64,000 nucleotides of DNA from Alkalicoccobacillus porphyridii (GCF_007293315.1 NZ_VLXZ01000003.1:186001-250000), one strand, 5' to 3'. Numbered from the stretch's first letter, positions 53,518 to 62,910 are shown. Translations and numbers: made by a program. The notes: generated by a model from the letters alone, not told the origin.

Positions 53518-54276
53518 CTATTCCACTGTCACCTTATTCTTATATTCACCAAAATCCATTAAATGATCGTAGAGGCCTGTTTCAAGTGTAGTCATATAGC
53601 TAAGTGTGTCGTCCAACGCCATGCAGTCTGCATATTTCGCATTCATATCATACAGGGCCATAGCATGAGAGGCCTGTCCTCGGTCAAACGTGCATTCTTC
53701 CACCACACCAATTCTATAGTTATAGGAGAAAGCATCTACAACGGAGGCTCTTACACATCCGCTTGTTGTGGTCCCCGTCACTATTAATGAATCCACCCCT
53801 AAATGTATGAGATGAGTTAATAGATTCGTACCATGAAATGCACTCGGCTTAAGCTTTTCAATATATATATCCGTTTCTAGAGGAGCAATTTCGCTTACAA
53901 TATCGTTGCCTCTATACCCTGGGACCCCTTGCTGTTTTTCCACTTTTGAGTTTTTCCAAGCCCAACCTCCCCTATCAAATTTATCTGGCCTTGGGTCAAT
54001 GCCTGTTGTATAAATAATTGGGATTCTTTTTTCCCTTGCTTTTGCAATTAACGTTTCAGTGTGGTGAATCGCATCCCACGCTTCTTCTCCACAGCTTAGC
54101 TTCCACGTTTTCACTGAGTCCTGTACTGGTTCACGCTTATGTCCGCTAAAATCATAGCTTACATCAATGATTAATAGCGCCGGTTTTGACCCAAGTCCCG
54201 CTCCTTGTCCGAATCCCGCTTCACCAAAGACTTCTCTATCTCGGTCCGTTAGAAACTCATCCCATACTTTCTTCAT
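53518..54276 (-). CDS. Isochorismatase-superfamily cysteine amidohydrolase
   Basis: 252 residues, GGAGGAG before the ATG. The catalytic triad is present: Asp38 in ALLIIDVSYDF, Lys141 in YIEKLKPSAF and Cys174 in GTTTSGCVRASVVDAFSYN. Length and N-terminal extension (VWDEFLTDRDREVFG) resemble N-carbamoylsarcosine amidase and maleamate amidohydrolase (NicF) more than nicotinamidase or RutB. It hydrolyses an amide or ureido bond and releases ammonia. It is the last gene of an ABC-importer operon, so it presumably acts on the imported compound or on a breakdown product. Confidence 0.9.
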   Translation of the reverse strand: MKKVWDEFLTDRDREVFGEAGFGQGAGLGSKPALLIIDVSYDFSGHKREPVQDSVKTWKLSCGEEAWDAIHHTETLIAKAREKRIPIIYTTGIDPRPDKFDRGGWAWKNSKVEKQQGVPGYRGNDIVSEIAPLETDIYIEKLKPSAFHGTNLLTHLIHLGVDSLIVTGTTTSGCVRASVVDAFSYNYRIGVVEECTFDRGQASHAMALYDMNAKYADCMALDDTLSYMTTLETGLYDHLMDFGEYKNKVTVE

Positions 54277-54288
54277 AGAATCTCCTCC

Positions 54289-55290
54289 TTATTTTTGAAA
54301 AAATGATGATTCAACTATATCTTCATAGGAAATAACATTGGGCTCTAGCATTTCTGCATTTACCACAACTTCTAAGTTTGTCTGAATCGATTGTTCTGTG
54401 ATTTCTCCTGAAAACTCCCAATGCTGATCCTGAATTGCTCGGTCCATCATGCTTTTTAACATATCATCTTCAAAGGTAGGAAACTCCTTTTTGGCGATGG
54501 CTAATGCTGCTTCTGGGTCCTCTTCTATATATGCTAATCCTTTTTTCATTCCTTCAACAAAGGCTTCCACTTGCTCGGGATGCTCTTCTATCGTGTCTAA
54601 TTGCACATTTATAGTAGAATATGCGTAATCTCCCATTTCCTCTGGAATATTATAAAACGGGGCTGTCCAAATACCCTCATTCATACCTTGCTGCAAGATT
54701 GGATCTGCTACTACTGCAATTTCCGCTTGACCCTCACTTACTACGCTTGGGATAGAGGATTGATCTACCTCCAATAACGTTACATCCTGATCAACGTCAA
54801 GACCCCATTCATTGAGCAAATAACGTGTAATTGAATTTGGCGTCCCGCCATAAGCAGTGGTTACTATTGATTTACCTTTTAGAAAGGTTGCCATATCCTC
54901 TTCAACACCTAAACCTTCTTTCGCAACCATATAGACATTTCCACGATTTACAACATTAATGATTGCCTTAAGGTCAGCATTTTTAGCCTTTGCAAATGCA
55001 TTATGCTCAGGACCTCCAATAAATGCCCAGGCTTCATTCGTTAATACAGCATTTGTATGGGCGCTCCCTCCGGCAAGCGTGGTAATTTCGATATCGACCC
55101 CTTCAAAGTAATCCTCTTGTACGGCTACATAAAGAGGAAGATAACCAAAACCTCTCAGTGGCTCAGCAATAACTAGCGTCGGCACATCTCCATCCGCACC
55201 TGTTGAAGCACCTTGGCTACTTGAGCCGCCGCATGCACTTAAAACTATCAACATTAAGCTAGCAAATGTATAAAGTGTAAACTGCCTCAT
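54289..55290 (-). CDS. ABC importer substrate-binding lipoprotein, NMT1/ThiY type
   Basis: 333 residues with lipobox LMLIVLSACG (Cys at about 20) and a Ser/Gly linker. LRGFGYLPLYVAVQEDYFEGVDIEITTLAGGSAHTNAVLTNEAWAFIGGPEHNAFAKAKNADLKAI is a NMT1/ThiY-type N-lobe. The family takes up pyrimidines (thiamine precursors), sulfonates and other small N- or S-compounds. It shares an operon with the permease, ATPase and an amidohydrolase, which points to a nitrogenous ligand. Confidence 0.87.
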   Translation of the reverse strand: MRQFTLYTFASLMLIVLSACGGSSSQGASTGADGDVPTLVIAEPLRGFGYLPLYVAVQEDYFEGVDIEITTLAGGSAHTNAVLTNEAWAFIGGPEHNAFAKAKNADLKAIINVVNRGNVYMVAKEGLGVEEDMATFLKGKSIVTTAYGGTPNSITRYLLNEWGLDVDQDVTLLEVDQSSIPSVVSEGQAEIAVVADPILQQGMNEGIWTAPFYNIPEEMGDYAYSTINVQLDTIEEHPEQVEAFVEGMKKGLAYIEEDPEAALAIAKKEFPTFEDDMLKSMMDRAIQDQHWEFSGEITEQSIQTNLEVVVNAEMLEPNVISYEDIVESSFFQK

Positions 55291-55303
55291 CTATATTCTC
55301 CTC

Positions 55304-56170
55304 CTATCCTTTGTGAAGGACACCTTGTAGTAGTCTTTTTTCTAGCCAAGAAATGATGAGATACAGGAACATTGAAAGTAATGATAAATTAAAGATACCT
55401 GCCCAAATCAACGAAATTTCGTAAGTCTGACCTGCGTAGAATATCATCCTACCTAACCCACTACTTGAACCGATGTATTCCCCAACAATGGCTCCCGTTA
55501 AGGCTAGGCCAATGTTAATTCTTAGAGCAGAGATGATAGCTGGCATCGTCCAAGGAACAACCACCTTCAGAAATACCTGCCACTTTGATGCACCTAGCGC
55601 AAATATCATTCGAATAAGATCTCGGTCCACTTGTTTCATGCCATTATAGGTCGTTAATGTAGTAATAATAATGGTAATCGCAATAGCCATAGCAACCTTT
55701 GAAGAAAGACCTATTCCAAAGATAAGAACAACAATTGGGGCTAGGGCTAGCTTAGGCATCGCTTCAAAAATAATTAGAAAAGGCTCGGCCACCTTTGCAT
55801 AATACTTTGACCACCAGAACGATAACCCGATAGCTGCTCCACCCAATGTACCGATGAGAAATCCATAAATCGTTGATTGAAACGTATAAAACGTGTCATA
55901 CCAGATAGAACCATTTGCTGCAATCACTAGCCAGGTCTCAAGAATTTCGGACGGCATACTCCAAAAAAATGAATTGATGATCTCTAATCGTGCAAGTAAC
56001 TCCCATACGAGAATACCAAGGATAAAGACCCCCGCCCTACCAACATGTAAAGCCCATTCTTGAGGTTCCTTTTCCACTGATGACCATGTCTTCCGTTTAG
56101 CCGATTTTCTTATTTTTTCGAGATTAGAAGGTAGTGAGACGTTCTCTGCTGATTTAACATTACTTGTCAA
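55304..56170 (-). CDS. ABC importer permease
   Basis: 288 residues from a TTG at 56170 after GGAG. Six spans; the coupling loop reads IRMIFALGASKWQVFLKVVVPWTMPAIISALRINIGLALTGAIVGEYIGSSSGLG, typical of SsuC/ThiX-type permeases. A polar N-terminal tail of about 40 residues precedes the first span. It is 13 bases from each neighbour, so the operon is compact. Confidence 0.9.
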   Translation of the reverse strand: MTSNVKSAENVSLPSNLEKIRKSAKRKTWSSVEKEPQEWALHVGRAGVFILGILVWELLARLEIINSFFWSMPSEILETWLVIAANGSIWYDTFYTFQSTIYGFLIGTLGGAAIGLSFWWSKYYAKVAEPFLIIFEAMPKLALAPIVVLIFGIGLSSKVAMAIAITIIITTLTTYNGMKQVDRDLIRMIFALGASKWQVFLKVVVPWTMPAIISALRINIGLALTGAIVGEYIGSSSGLGRMIFYAGQTYEISLIWAGIFNLSLLSMFLYLIISWLEKRLLQGVLHKG

Positions 56171-56183
56171 CTTACACTCCTCC

Positions 56184-56978
56184 TTATGCGCCTTCTTTTT
56201 GGCTCTTTCTCACTTCCTGTGAGAGGAGCTGAAGGGCTTCTTCTTTTAACTGAGTAAATTCGGGTGATGTTGTAATCGTTGGCTTCCTAGGTCTATCTAA
56301 ATGAACAGGTAAACGAGACTTCACGGTTCCTGGTCTCGCCGTCATAATATAAATTTCATCTGAAAGATAGATTGCCTCATCAATATCGTGCGTTACAAAT
56401 AAAATCGTCTTCTGAAAATCATCCCAGAGGTCAAGTAACCACTCCTGCATGTTCGCCCTGGTCTGAGCATCCAATGCCCCAAAGGGCTCGTCCAACAAAA
56501 TAATATCCTTGTTATATAAAACGGTTCTCAGCAAAGCTGCTCGCTGTCTCATTCCACCTGATAATTGTGAAGGATAGCTATGTTCAAAGCCTTTTAATCC
56601 ATACTTTTCTAAAAGGGGCATGGCAATTTCCTTTGCCTCTTTTTTAGGGGTTTTTAAAATCTCCATCCCGAGAATGACATTATCTAAAATAGAGCGCCAT
56701 GGAAGCAGCAAATCTTTTTGCAGCATGTACCCAACAAGACCAGTCGCACCATTTACATTCATTCCATCAACAATTAACTCTCCATGACTAGGCTCATCAA
56801 GACCTGAGATAATGTTAAACAATGTGGACTTCCCGCAGCCACTTGGGCCGATGATACTGATAAATTTATGAGGGGGGACTTGCATTTCCACCTTATCAAT
56901 CGCTGTCACCATCCCCTTCTTAGATTCGAAGGTTTTGGTTACATTTCTCAGTTCTACTTTAAAAGGTTGGTCCTCCAT
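56184..56978 (-). CDS. ABC importer ATPase
   Basis: 264 residues from the ATG at 56978, with AAAGGAGG placed 8 bases upstream; an earlier in-frame start lacks a site. Walker A GPSGCGKST, Q-loop YMLQKDLLLPWRSILDN, signature LSGGMRQRAALLRT, Walker B IILLDEPFGALD, and switch His VTHDIDEAIYLSDEI. First gene of the ABC-amidohydrolase operon, divergent from a RidA gene with a shared 187-base control region. Confidence 0.92.
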   Translation of the reverse strand: MEDQPFKVELRNVTKTFESKKGMVTAIDKVEMQVPPHKFISIIGPSGCGKSTLFNIISGLDEPSHGELIVDGMNVNGATGLVGYMLQKDLLLPWRSILDNVILGMEILKTPKKEAKEIAMPLLEKYGLKGFEHSYPSQLSGGMRQRAALLRTVLYNKDIILLDEPFGALDAQTRANMQEWLLDLWDDFQKTILFVTHDIDEAIYLSDEIYIMTARPGTVKSRLPVHLDRPRKPTITTSPEFTQLKEEALQLLSQEVRKSQKEGA

Positions 56979-57165
56979 CTTGTTACCTCCTTTGTGTGTG
57001 TAAAAGAATTCTAGCACCTAAGAAAGTTCTTTCGTTCACGGTAGAATAATGAACCGAACGAGAGATTTATTGACAAAGTATTTTAATTATTCTGATATTA
57101 TCATTGACAATGCTATGAGTTGGTCCATAAACTTAACTATTATTTTGACTTAAGGAGTGATGTTA

Positions 57166-57630
57166 TTGTTAGATTCTACAGAGCAACAGATGCAAAGCAA
57201 GGGGATCTATTTACCAAGTCCAAATTTGCCTCTCAACGGTTACGTTTCCGTGAAGCAAGTGGGAAATTTATTGTATACAGCTGGACAGGACTGCCGTGTG
57301 AATGGAGAACTTCAATACAAGGGGAAGTTAGGGAAAGACTTAACAATAGAGGAAGGAAAACACGCTGCAGAAATCGTGATGTTGAACCTTTTAGCAGCAA
57401 TCAAATTACATACGGGAAATCTTGACGAAATAAAACAAGTCGTAAAGCTACTAGCCTTTGTCAATTCCACAGCTACATTTGCGGACCAGCCCCTTGTCAT
57501 AGATGGTGCCTCAGCACTGCTTATCAAATCATTAGGTGAAAGAGGGGAGCATGCACGCTCAGCTGTTTCAGCCAATTCTCTGCCGTACCATACACCTATC
57601 GAGATTGAAATGATTGTCGAACTAAAATAA
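57166..57630 (+). CDS. RidA/YjgF/RutC-family protein
   Basis: 154 residues from a TTG at 57166 that has AGGAG 8 bases upstream; ATG and GTG codons just before it are closer to the site. LPLNGYVSVKQVGNLLYTAGQDCRVNG is the family core and GERGEHARSAVSANSLPYHTPIEIEMIVEL contains the Arg that holds the substrate carboxylate. It is longer than housekeeping RidA (about 125) and resembles the group encoded in catabolic loci, where it deaminates enamine or aminoacrylate intermediates. It faces away from the ABC/amidohydrolase operon and shares its control region. Confidence 0.88.
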   Translation: MLDSTEQQMQSKGIYLPSPNLPLNGYVSVKQVGNLLYTAGQDCRVNGELQYKGKLGKDLTIEEGKHAAEIVMLNLLAAIKLHTGNLDEIKQVVKLLAFVNSTATFADQPLVIDGASALLIKSLGERGEHARSAVSANSLPYHTPIEIEMIVELK

Positions 57631-57718
57631 AGGAGTAGGAACAATGCCGTTCCCTGCCTTACATGCAGTTAATAAACTGTTTAGCAAAGGGAGGAGGGGC
57701 TGATAAGATAACGCTCAT

Positions 57719-58387
57719 TTGGATAATAAACAGGAGCGTATATTATTTACAGTCTATTGTGCTATGTATACCTATCTAGCAATTGGTGACTCTTTAACAA
57801 CAGGCAGAGGATCTAACCGAGGTGGATTTGTACCTATATACAGACAGATGATTGCCCAGCAACTGCACCAACCCGTTCATTTAAGATATCTAGCCAAAAG
57901 CGGGCTTACATGTAAGCAAATTGTTCGCCTTACAGCTCGTCATACTAGCAAAAAGAAAATTTTCCATGCGAATATCATTACCGTGACAGCTGGGGGAAAT
58001 GATTTGCTTGCGGCTTTATGGCAGCTACAGAGAGACCAATCCGCTGAAATGCTGATTAATACAAGTAAACAAATTAATCATTGCCTACACGAGCTTGTGC
58101 ACCATATTTGTGAAATAAAGAAATCCTGTGAAAGTCCTTATATGATCAGGGTGTTTAACATCTATAATCCCATCCCGGGCATCCCTCTTTTAGATCGGCA
58201 GTTATCCCAGTTTAATCGAAGCTTGTATTCACTCGAACGAAATCGTCATGTGGAAATCGTTAATATTGGGAGCTTATTCTATGGAAAGCACGAGGAGTAT
58301 CTTTCAAGTGACCGAATTCATCCAAATCAATCAGGGTACAATATGATGGCAGAAGCCGCTATTCAGACAGGGCTTTATCCACTATAA
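57719..58387 (+). CDS. SGNH/GDSL-family esterase or lipase
   Basis: 222 residues from TTG at 57719, or 207 from ATG at 57764, which places the catalytic block near the start as usual. YLAIGDSLTTG is block I with the nucleophile Ser, TVTAGGNDLL is block III with the oxyanion Asn, and SSDRIHPNQSGYNMMAEA is block V with the Asp and His. No signal peptide is seen, so it is probably cytoplasmic. It lies 88 bases after the RidA gene and may be read with it. The substrate is unknown. Confidence 0.85.
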   Translation: MDNKQERILFTVYCAMYTYLAIGDSLTTGRGSNRGGFVPIYRQMIAQQLHQPVHLRYLAKSGLTCKQIVRLTARHTSKKKIFHANIITVTAGGNDLLAALWQLQRDQSAEMLINTSKQINHCLHELVHHICEIKKSCESPYMIRVFNIYNPIPGIPLLDRQLSQFNRSLYSLERNRHVEIVNIGSLFYGKHEEYLSSDRIHPNQSGYNMMAEAAIQTGLYPL

Positions 58388-58414
58388 AAAGAGTGGAGAT
58401 TCATCCACTCTTAA
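58386..58414. terminator. Bidirectional terminator between esterase and kinase genes
   Basis: AAGAGTGGA-GATTCA-TCCACTCTT lies between convergent genes; A5 precedes it, so it works best on the minus strand. Confidence 0.78.
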
Positions 58415-58422
58415 CTTGCTCT

Positions 58423-59331
58423 TTATAGCTTCATTGATCCAATCTCTTCTCTTTTTGAATAGATCCAAAGGAACATGTCTTGATTACTGGCAACCAGTTC
58501 TTTATCCCCTTTAAAATAGGCCATAAAAATCATTTGAATGCAGAGCATCATGGTCCAAATAGAGTCTTGTTCTTCTTTTGTTAACGGACATTGACTATGA
58601 TAACCTGCTACAAGATGATTGACAAAGTCTATCCACACTTCTCTTAAGGATTCATCCTGATACACTTCACTCAAGACACCTGTGGCACAATAACAAAGGT
58701 CAAACAGCTTTAGATTGACCTCTGCTAATTCAAAATCAATCACCCAGGATAATTGATAATCCTGAAAGATCATATTATGGATATGTGCATCGCGGTGGAT
58801 TAGCTGCTTTGGTAACGATACGTTCATAAAGCGTATACTTGGTTCTAATTCATCCATCTGTTGTACAAATGTTGCAGGTAGATTCATGCTTACAATTTGC
58901 TCGCGGGCAAAGCCAAAAACTAATTGGTAGAAGTCTTTATTTTCATACCTCGTAAGATCATGTTTTTTCGCTAATTGCTGATGCATGTTGGCGATCGTCT
59001 CACCTAATAAATTTGGCACCTCTTTGTCACGTAGGCTTTCACTAGCGCTAAAGGGACGTCCTTCTAAATAAAAATAGACACAGTAAATAGCTTCCTCATC
59101 CTGTAACAGAAATTCTCCATCGGCATGTAAAAGTGGCGTCTGAACTGGAAATTTACGCAGTTCAAGAAACTCTATGATCTCTAGCTCCCGCTCAAGAGAG
59201 TCTTCATCCACTTTTCCCTTTAAAACTAGCTTATTTTCCTCATCTTTTATAAGTAGGACAGCCCTCTCTGAAAGCTCCTTATAATCATCTAATTCTATAC
59301 CATAATTTCGACTAACCCATTCTATTATCAT
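58423..59331 (-). CDS. Aminoglycoside-phosphotransferase-fold kinase
   Basis: 302 residues, GAGGTGG before the ATG. The APH fold is shown by QLIHRDAHIHNMIFQ (catalytic HxD-x5-N, with His-Arg-Asp) and WVIDFELAEVN (metal-binding Asp of the IDFE motif). The N-lobe has IYCVYFYLEGRPFS. Relatives include homoserine kinase II, choline kinases and spore-coat CotS proteins; the absence of an obvious resistance-type motif and the isolated context leave the substrate open. Confidence 0.83.
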   Translation of the reverse strand: MIIEWVSRNYGIELDDYKELSERAVLLIKDEENKLVLKGKVDEDSLERELEIIEFLELRKFPVQTPLLHADGEFLLQDEEAIYCVYFYLEGRPFSASESLRDKEVPNLLGETIANMHQQLAKKHDLTRYENKDFYQLVFGFAREQIVSMNLPATFVQQMDELEPSIRFMNVSLPKQLIHRDAHIHNMIFQDYQLSWVIDFELAEVNLKLFDLCYCATGVLSEVYQDESLREVWIDFVNHLVAGYHSQCPLTKEEQDSIWTMMLCIQMIFMAYFKGDKELVASNQDMFLWIYSKREEIGSMKL

Positions 59332-59409
59332 CTTACCACCTCTACTTTGCGTATTTATTTGGTAAGCCCTTCAAATATCATCTAAGATAATTTTATCATC
59401 TTTCATACG

Positions 59410-59760
59410 TTATTTTCTAAAATGATCCCAAGTAAAATCAATACTTAATATACCAATGGGTTTCTCCTTTGCGATATACGTTTCGCTACTGGCACTGGCA
59501 GGCACCCTAAAACAAACAAGATTTTTATAGTAGCCGAATGCTCTGCATATGGACGGGCGTTCGGAATGAATGCCACACTGATCTCGTGATTCATCAAAAA
59601 AGATACATGTCCCCAAAAGCCGTGGTTGGTTTTTTAGTTCCAAAAGTTTCTTATTTGGCATTTTACGTATTGCTTTTTTTATGTTGATTTTTTCTTGTTG
59701 AGTAATCGGAACCGGTCCACAGCATAAACCTTTACAGCCCTTACAAGGCAAATCTTTCAT
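59410..59760 (-). CDS. YkgJ-family cysteine cluster protein
   Basis: 116 residues from the ATG at 59760 (AGGAGG 7 bases upstream). The N-terminus MKDLPCKGCKGLCCGPVPIT carries a Cys-x2-Cys-x3-CysCys cluster, followed by FFDESRDQCGIHSERPSICRAFGYYKNLVCF with further cysteines. The YkgJ family is thought to bind Zn or an Fe-S centre, and function is unknown. It stands between the kinase and the FAD oxidoreductase with its own ribosome site. Confidence 0.85.
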   Translation of the reverse strand: MKDLPCKGCKGLCCGPVPITQQEKINIKKAIRKMPNKKLLELKNQPRLLGTCIFFDESRDQCGIHSERPSICRAFGYYKNLVCFRVPASASSETYIAKEKPIGILSIDFTWDHFRK

Positions 59761-59784
59761 CATATACCCTCCTCTAAAGCAACA

Positions 59785-59838
59785 CGACAAAAAAGCCTTT
59801 AGACGCAGAAAGAGTCGCTCTTTCAGTGCTGTCCAAAG
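59785..59838 (-). terminator. Terminator after the FAD oxidoreductase gene
   Basis: On the minus strand an inner stem GAAAGAG-CGA-CTCTTTC sits within an outer imperfect stem (AGTCTTTGGAC with GTCTAAAGGCT), followed by TTTTTTG. Confidence 0.78.
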
Positions 59839-59888
59839 ACTTCGTTCGTATTTGTATTTATGTACATTATAACACTATATACTTTTTT

Positions 59889-61214
59889 CTAGAAGCGTTT
59901 CATGAGGTGTTTCCCTAAATACAAGCCACTCGCAGCAGCTTGAGAAAGTGAACTTGTTACGCCCGAACAATCCCCGATGACATAAAGTCCTTTAATGTTT
60001 GTCTGGAACTGTTCATCTGTTTCAATGATTGGGGAATAGAACTTACCATCAATCCCGTATAAAAGCGTGTCCCCATCAATTTCTTGACCAAGAAAACTTT
60101 GTAATCTAACAAAAAACTCCTCTACAATGTCTGAGTAGAGCGCTGGAACTTCTTCGTAAAGGTTCCCACAATCAGCTTCTAGACTCGGTCGTATTTGATT
60201 TTTTGCTAGTTGGGTGTTCTCGGTAGATTTCTTATTCAAAAAATCCTCTAGTCGCTGTACTACAATCCGGTCACCACCATCATTAATTTGCCCAATCACC
60301 TGCTTTGCATAGTCATTCGCTTCTTGCAAACTAACAAAGTAAACTGGTGTAAATAATGTAAAATTCAAATTCGAGGTGTCCGCTTCTTTCTCACGAAAAT
60401 TTTGCCCATCCGGCATGACGAGCCCCTCTTGATATTTGCGGATAATCTCCCCTTTTGGATTCATACAATAGGTGGTGGATGTTGTATGTTTATATGTAAG
60501 AGCCAGCTTGGTTTCGAAAGTATCCTGCAAGACTTGCCGCCATTGTTGCTCGTGCATCTCAATTCTAATTCCTAAGTCTAGTCTTGTTTTCCCTCGTTTT
60601 ACTCCTAAAACAGCGCATTGTTCTTCTAACCACTCTGTACCAGACCGTCCAGTGGCTACTACCAGTTTCCGAGAGGCAAAGCCTCCTTTATTGGTTGATA
60701 AAAAGAACCCATTCTGATCTTTTTCTATAGCTTCTATATCCACTTCAAAGACCATATCTATCTTAGAGCTTACACTTAGCACTTGATAAAATCGTTGAAA
60801 AACCTCGGTAGACAGCTTACTTCCTAAATGCCTCACTTCAGTTGATAACATCTGCAAACCAGCTTTTTTAGCTTTCTCGTTTAATGTTTCATTTGAAGTT
60901 GAATATTTAGCCACCCTATCTCCACCAAATTGGCAAAGAATCTCATCAACCTCGTTTAATAATTCGTCAAGTGTCTCGTCACCAAGTTTCCGTGACAGCT
61001 CGCCCCCAAAGCCACTTGCATAATTAAACTTTCCCTCAGACTTACCTAATCCAGCAAATCCGACATAGTTGTCTTGGTTGATGGAACTGTTTCTATCTGC
61101 CAACGGTTTACCCTTTTCAAGGATGAGAATCTTCTGGTTGTCATCAGATTCAGATAATGTTAATGCTAAAAATAAACTACTAACACCTGAACCTACAATG
61201 ATGATGTCATACAT
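59889..61214 (-). CDS. FAD-dependent oxidoreductase
   Basis: 441 residues from the ATG at 61214 with AAAGGA 9 bases before it. MYDIIIVGSGVSSLFLALTLSES...ILILEKGK is the N-terminal dinucleotide-binding fold and GLYVIGDCSGVTSSLSQAAASGLYLGKHLM is the C-terminal FAD motif. SFGGELSRKLGDE and VATGRSGTEWLEEQCAVLGVKRGKTRLDLGIRIE match uncharacterised FAD dehydrogenases related to the HI0933/GidA-like family. The substrate is unknown. It precedes YkgJ on the same strand, with a terminator between. Confidence 0.82.
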   Translation of the reverse strand: MYDIIIVGSGVSSLFLALTLSESDDNQKILILEKGKPLADRNSSINQDNYVGFAGLGKSEGKFNYASGFGGELSRKLGDETLDELLNEVDEILCQFGGDRVAKYSTSNETLNEKAKKAGLQMLSTEVRHLGSKLSTEVFQRFYQVLSVSSKIDMVFEVDIEAIEKDQNGFFLSTNKGGFASRKLVVATGRSGTEWLEEQCAVLGVKRGKTRLDLGIRIEMHEQQWRQVLQDTFETKLALTYKHTTSTTYCMNPKGEIIRKYQEGLVMPDGQNFREKEADTSNLNFTLFTPVYFVSLQEANDYAKQVIGQINDGGDRIVVQRLEDFLNKKSTENTQLAKNQIRPSLEADCGNLYEEVPALYSDIVEEFFVRLQSFLGQEIDGDTLLYGIDGKFYSPIIETDEQFQTNIKGLYVIGDCSGVTSSLSQAAASGLYLGKHLMKRF

Positions 61215-61249
61215 TCTCTCATTCCTTTCCATTGCAAAGGTGAAATGTA

Positions 61250-62836
61250 TTATCCATTCGTTTGATAGATGGTATCAAACGAGTCATATACCTTTACTTG
61301 ATTACGTCCATTTCTTTTTGCTTCATATAGTGCCTGGTCGGCTTTTTTTATGAGTTGATCCAGTGATTCTTCAGAGTGAACTGAAGTCTCTGCTACTCCA
61401 CTGCTAATGGTAACAGAGATGGCAATTTCTTGAGTTAAAAGGGGCTCAGACTCAAGTGATACTCGCAGTTGATTAGCCAACATTTCTCCTTCTACCGCTG
61501 TATAGTTACGTAAGCCTAGCACAAATTCTTCTCCCCCGTAACGGGCAAACAGTATGTCTTCACCTAGCTGAGTTTGACAAATGTACACTACATGCGCGAG
61601 TAATTGGTCTCCAACATCATGACCATATGTATCATTAACCTTTTTAAAATAGTCGATGTCAAAGATGATGAGTGTATAGGGCAACTCTTTCTGCTTAGCT
61701 AATAGTAACTCTTGCTCACAATTCTCGAAGAAAGCTCTCCTATTATAAATTTGCGTAAGTTCATCATGATACGCGCGATGCTCTAAAGTCATCTGTAGTC
61801 GCTTAAGCTCTGTCATTTCAGTGAAAATAAAGAGCAGTCCCTTTTGATTACCCAATTGCTTTAATGGGGTAATACGAACCTGATAGATGGATCCATGATG
61901 CGTGATCTCCAACTGAGCTTGCGCTTCTTTGGACCAATCTATTGAACTGAGCTCTAAAGGGAAGTCCGCTCCGGAAAGGCTATTCCAAACCTCTTGAAAG
62001 TCCAATCCATACCTTGATTTAGTCACCATATCAAACATGCCTTTAAACGCCTGGTTGTATTCAATCAGTCGGAGCTGAGCATCCAGGACTAATACACCAT
62101 CATTAATGCTGTTAAAAATAGCTGCTTTTGCTACTGGCATCACTGAAAACATTCTTGAGGATTGAATCGCATACAAATATAAAATTGAGGTCAGCCAAAG
62201 GACCATTGGAACAGGATCTACACCAGGAGGAGTCCAGCCCTGAAGATAAATAAACGCAGTGACCATTGGAATTAATTGCCCAAACATCAGGCTAATCATT
62301 TGTGGCCAGTATACTGGTGCTGTCTCTTTCCAACGAAAAAGTAGTAAAAGAAAAGCAACAAACATACACGCAAATGTAAATGTTCCATAGATCCCATACC
62401 ATATGCCGATTTCTAAATAAAGAAAAGGAGGTCCAAGGACAGGATCAATTTCAAACACCTTGTAGTGAAGATGGTGAAAATCATTGGTTGCCACCATAAA
62501 AAAACTAATTACTGGAATAGCAAACAGAGCAACCAATGACTTCTTAGAGGTATTAATTCCAAGATACTTCATGATAAATAATAAGCCAAGCGGAGAAGCA
62601 AACGGCAGTCCTATGTAAATCATAACCGTCAAGAATTTCATTTCTTCTAAGCTTGATCCCATTAACCCAAACGCTGATGCAAAACAATACACACTGATGG
62701 TGAATGTATATACGATAAAATATAGAGCGATATTCGTATAGTGATGCCTTCTTAAAAACACATAGATACATAGAAAAAGGTTAAACACACCCGAAGTACA
62801 GATCAATGCGATATACGCGGTTAAATTGGAAGTCAA
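61250..62836 (-). CDS. Membrane-bound diguanylate cyclase (7TM-PAS-GGDEF)
   Basis: 528 residues. Residues 1-230 hold seven to eight spans of the histidine-kinase N-terminal 7TM sensor type (WKETAPVYWPQMISLMFGQLIPMV). A PAS domain follows (about 238-345, AIFNSINDGVLVLDAQLRLIEYNQAFKGMFDMV), then a GGDEF domain (about 355-515) with DELTQIYNRRAFFE, FDIDYFKKVNDTYGHDVGDQLL and the active-site ARYGGEEFVLGL. The RxxD inhibitory site is not evident before GGEEF. It makes cyclic di-GMP in response to an unknown signal at the membrane. Confidence 0.92.
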   Translation of the reverse strand: MTSNLTAYIALICTSGVFNLFLCIYVFLRRHHYTNIALYFIVYTFTISVYCFASAFGLMGSSLEEMKFLTVMIYIGLPFASPLGLLFIMKYLGINTSKKSLVALFAIPVISFFMVATNDFHHLHYKVFEIDPVLGPPFLYLEIGIWYGIYGTFTFACMFVAFLLLLFRWKETAPVYWPQMISLMFGQLIPMVTAFIYLQGWTPPGVDPVPMVLWLTSILYLYAIQSSRMFSVMPVAKAAIFNSINDGVLVLDAQLRLIEYNQAFKGMFDMVTKSRYGLDFQEVWNSLSGADFPLELSSIDWSKEAQAQLEITHHGSIYQVRITPLKQLGNQKGLLFIFTEMTELKRLQMTLEHRAYHDELTQIYNRRAFFENCEQELLLAKQKELPYTLIIFDIDYFKKVNDTYGHDVGDQLLAHVVYICQTQLGEDILFARYGGEEFVLGLRNYTAVEGEMLANQLRVSLESEPLLTQEIAISVTISSGVAETSVHSEESLDQLIKKADQALYEAKRNGRNQVKVYDSFDTIYQTNG

Positions 62837-62910
62837 CTGGTTCTCTCCGCCTTTAGTCTGAATTTATAGTATAAATGTAGCATAAAAAAAGGTGTAGAGT
62901 TACGTTCATT

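Noticed and set aside
53518-57630. Complete Rut pyrimidine-degradation operon
   Set aside because: Only the hydrolase and RidA classes are present; RutA, RutD, RutE/F and RutG are missing, and the LLM flavoenzyme is more than 11 kb away in another unit.
51113-57715. Similar strings GCAAAGGGAGnAGnGGGCTGATA near 51115 and 57682
   Set aside because: Only about 20 purine-rich bases match, with no extended similarity or symmetry, so it is probably chance.
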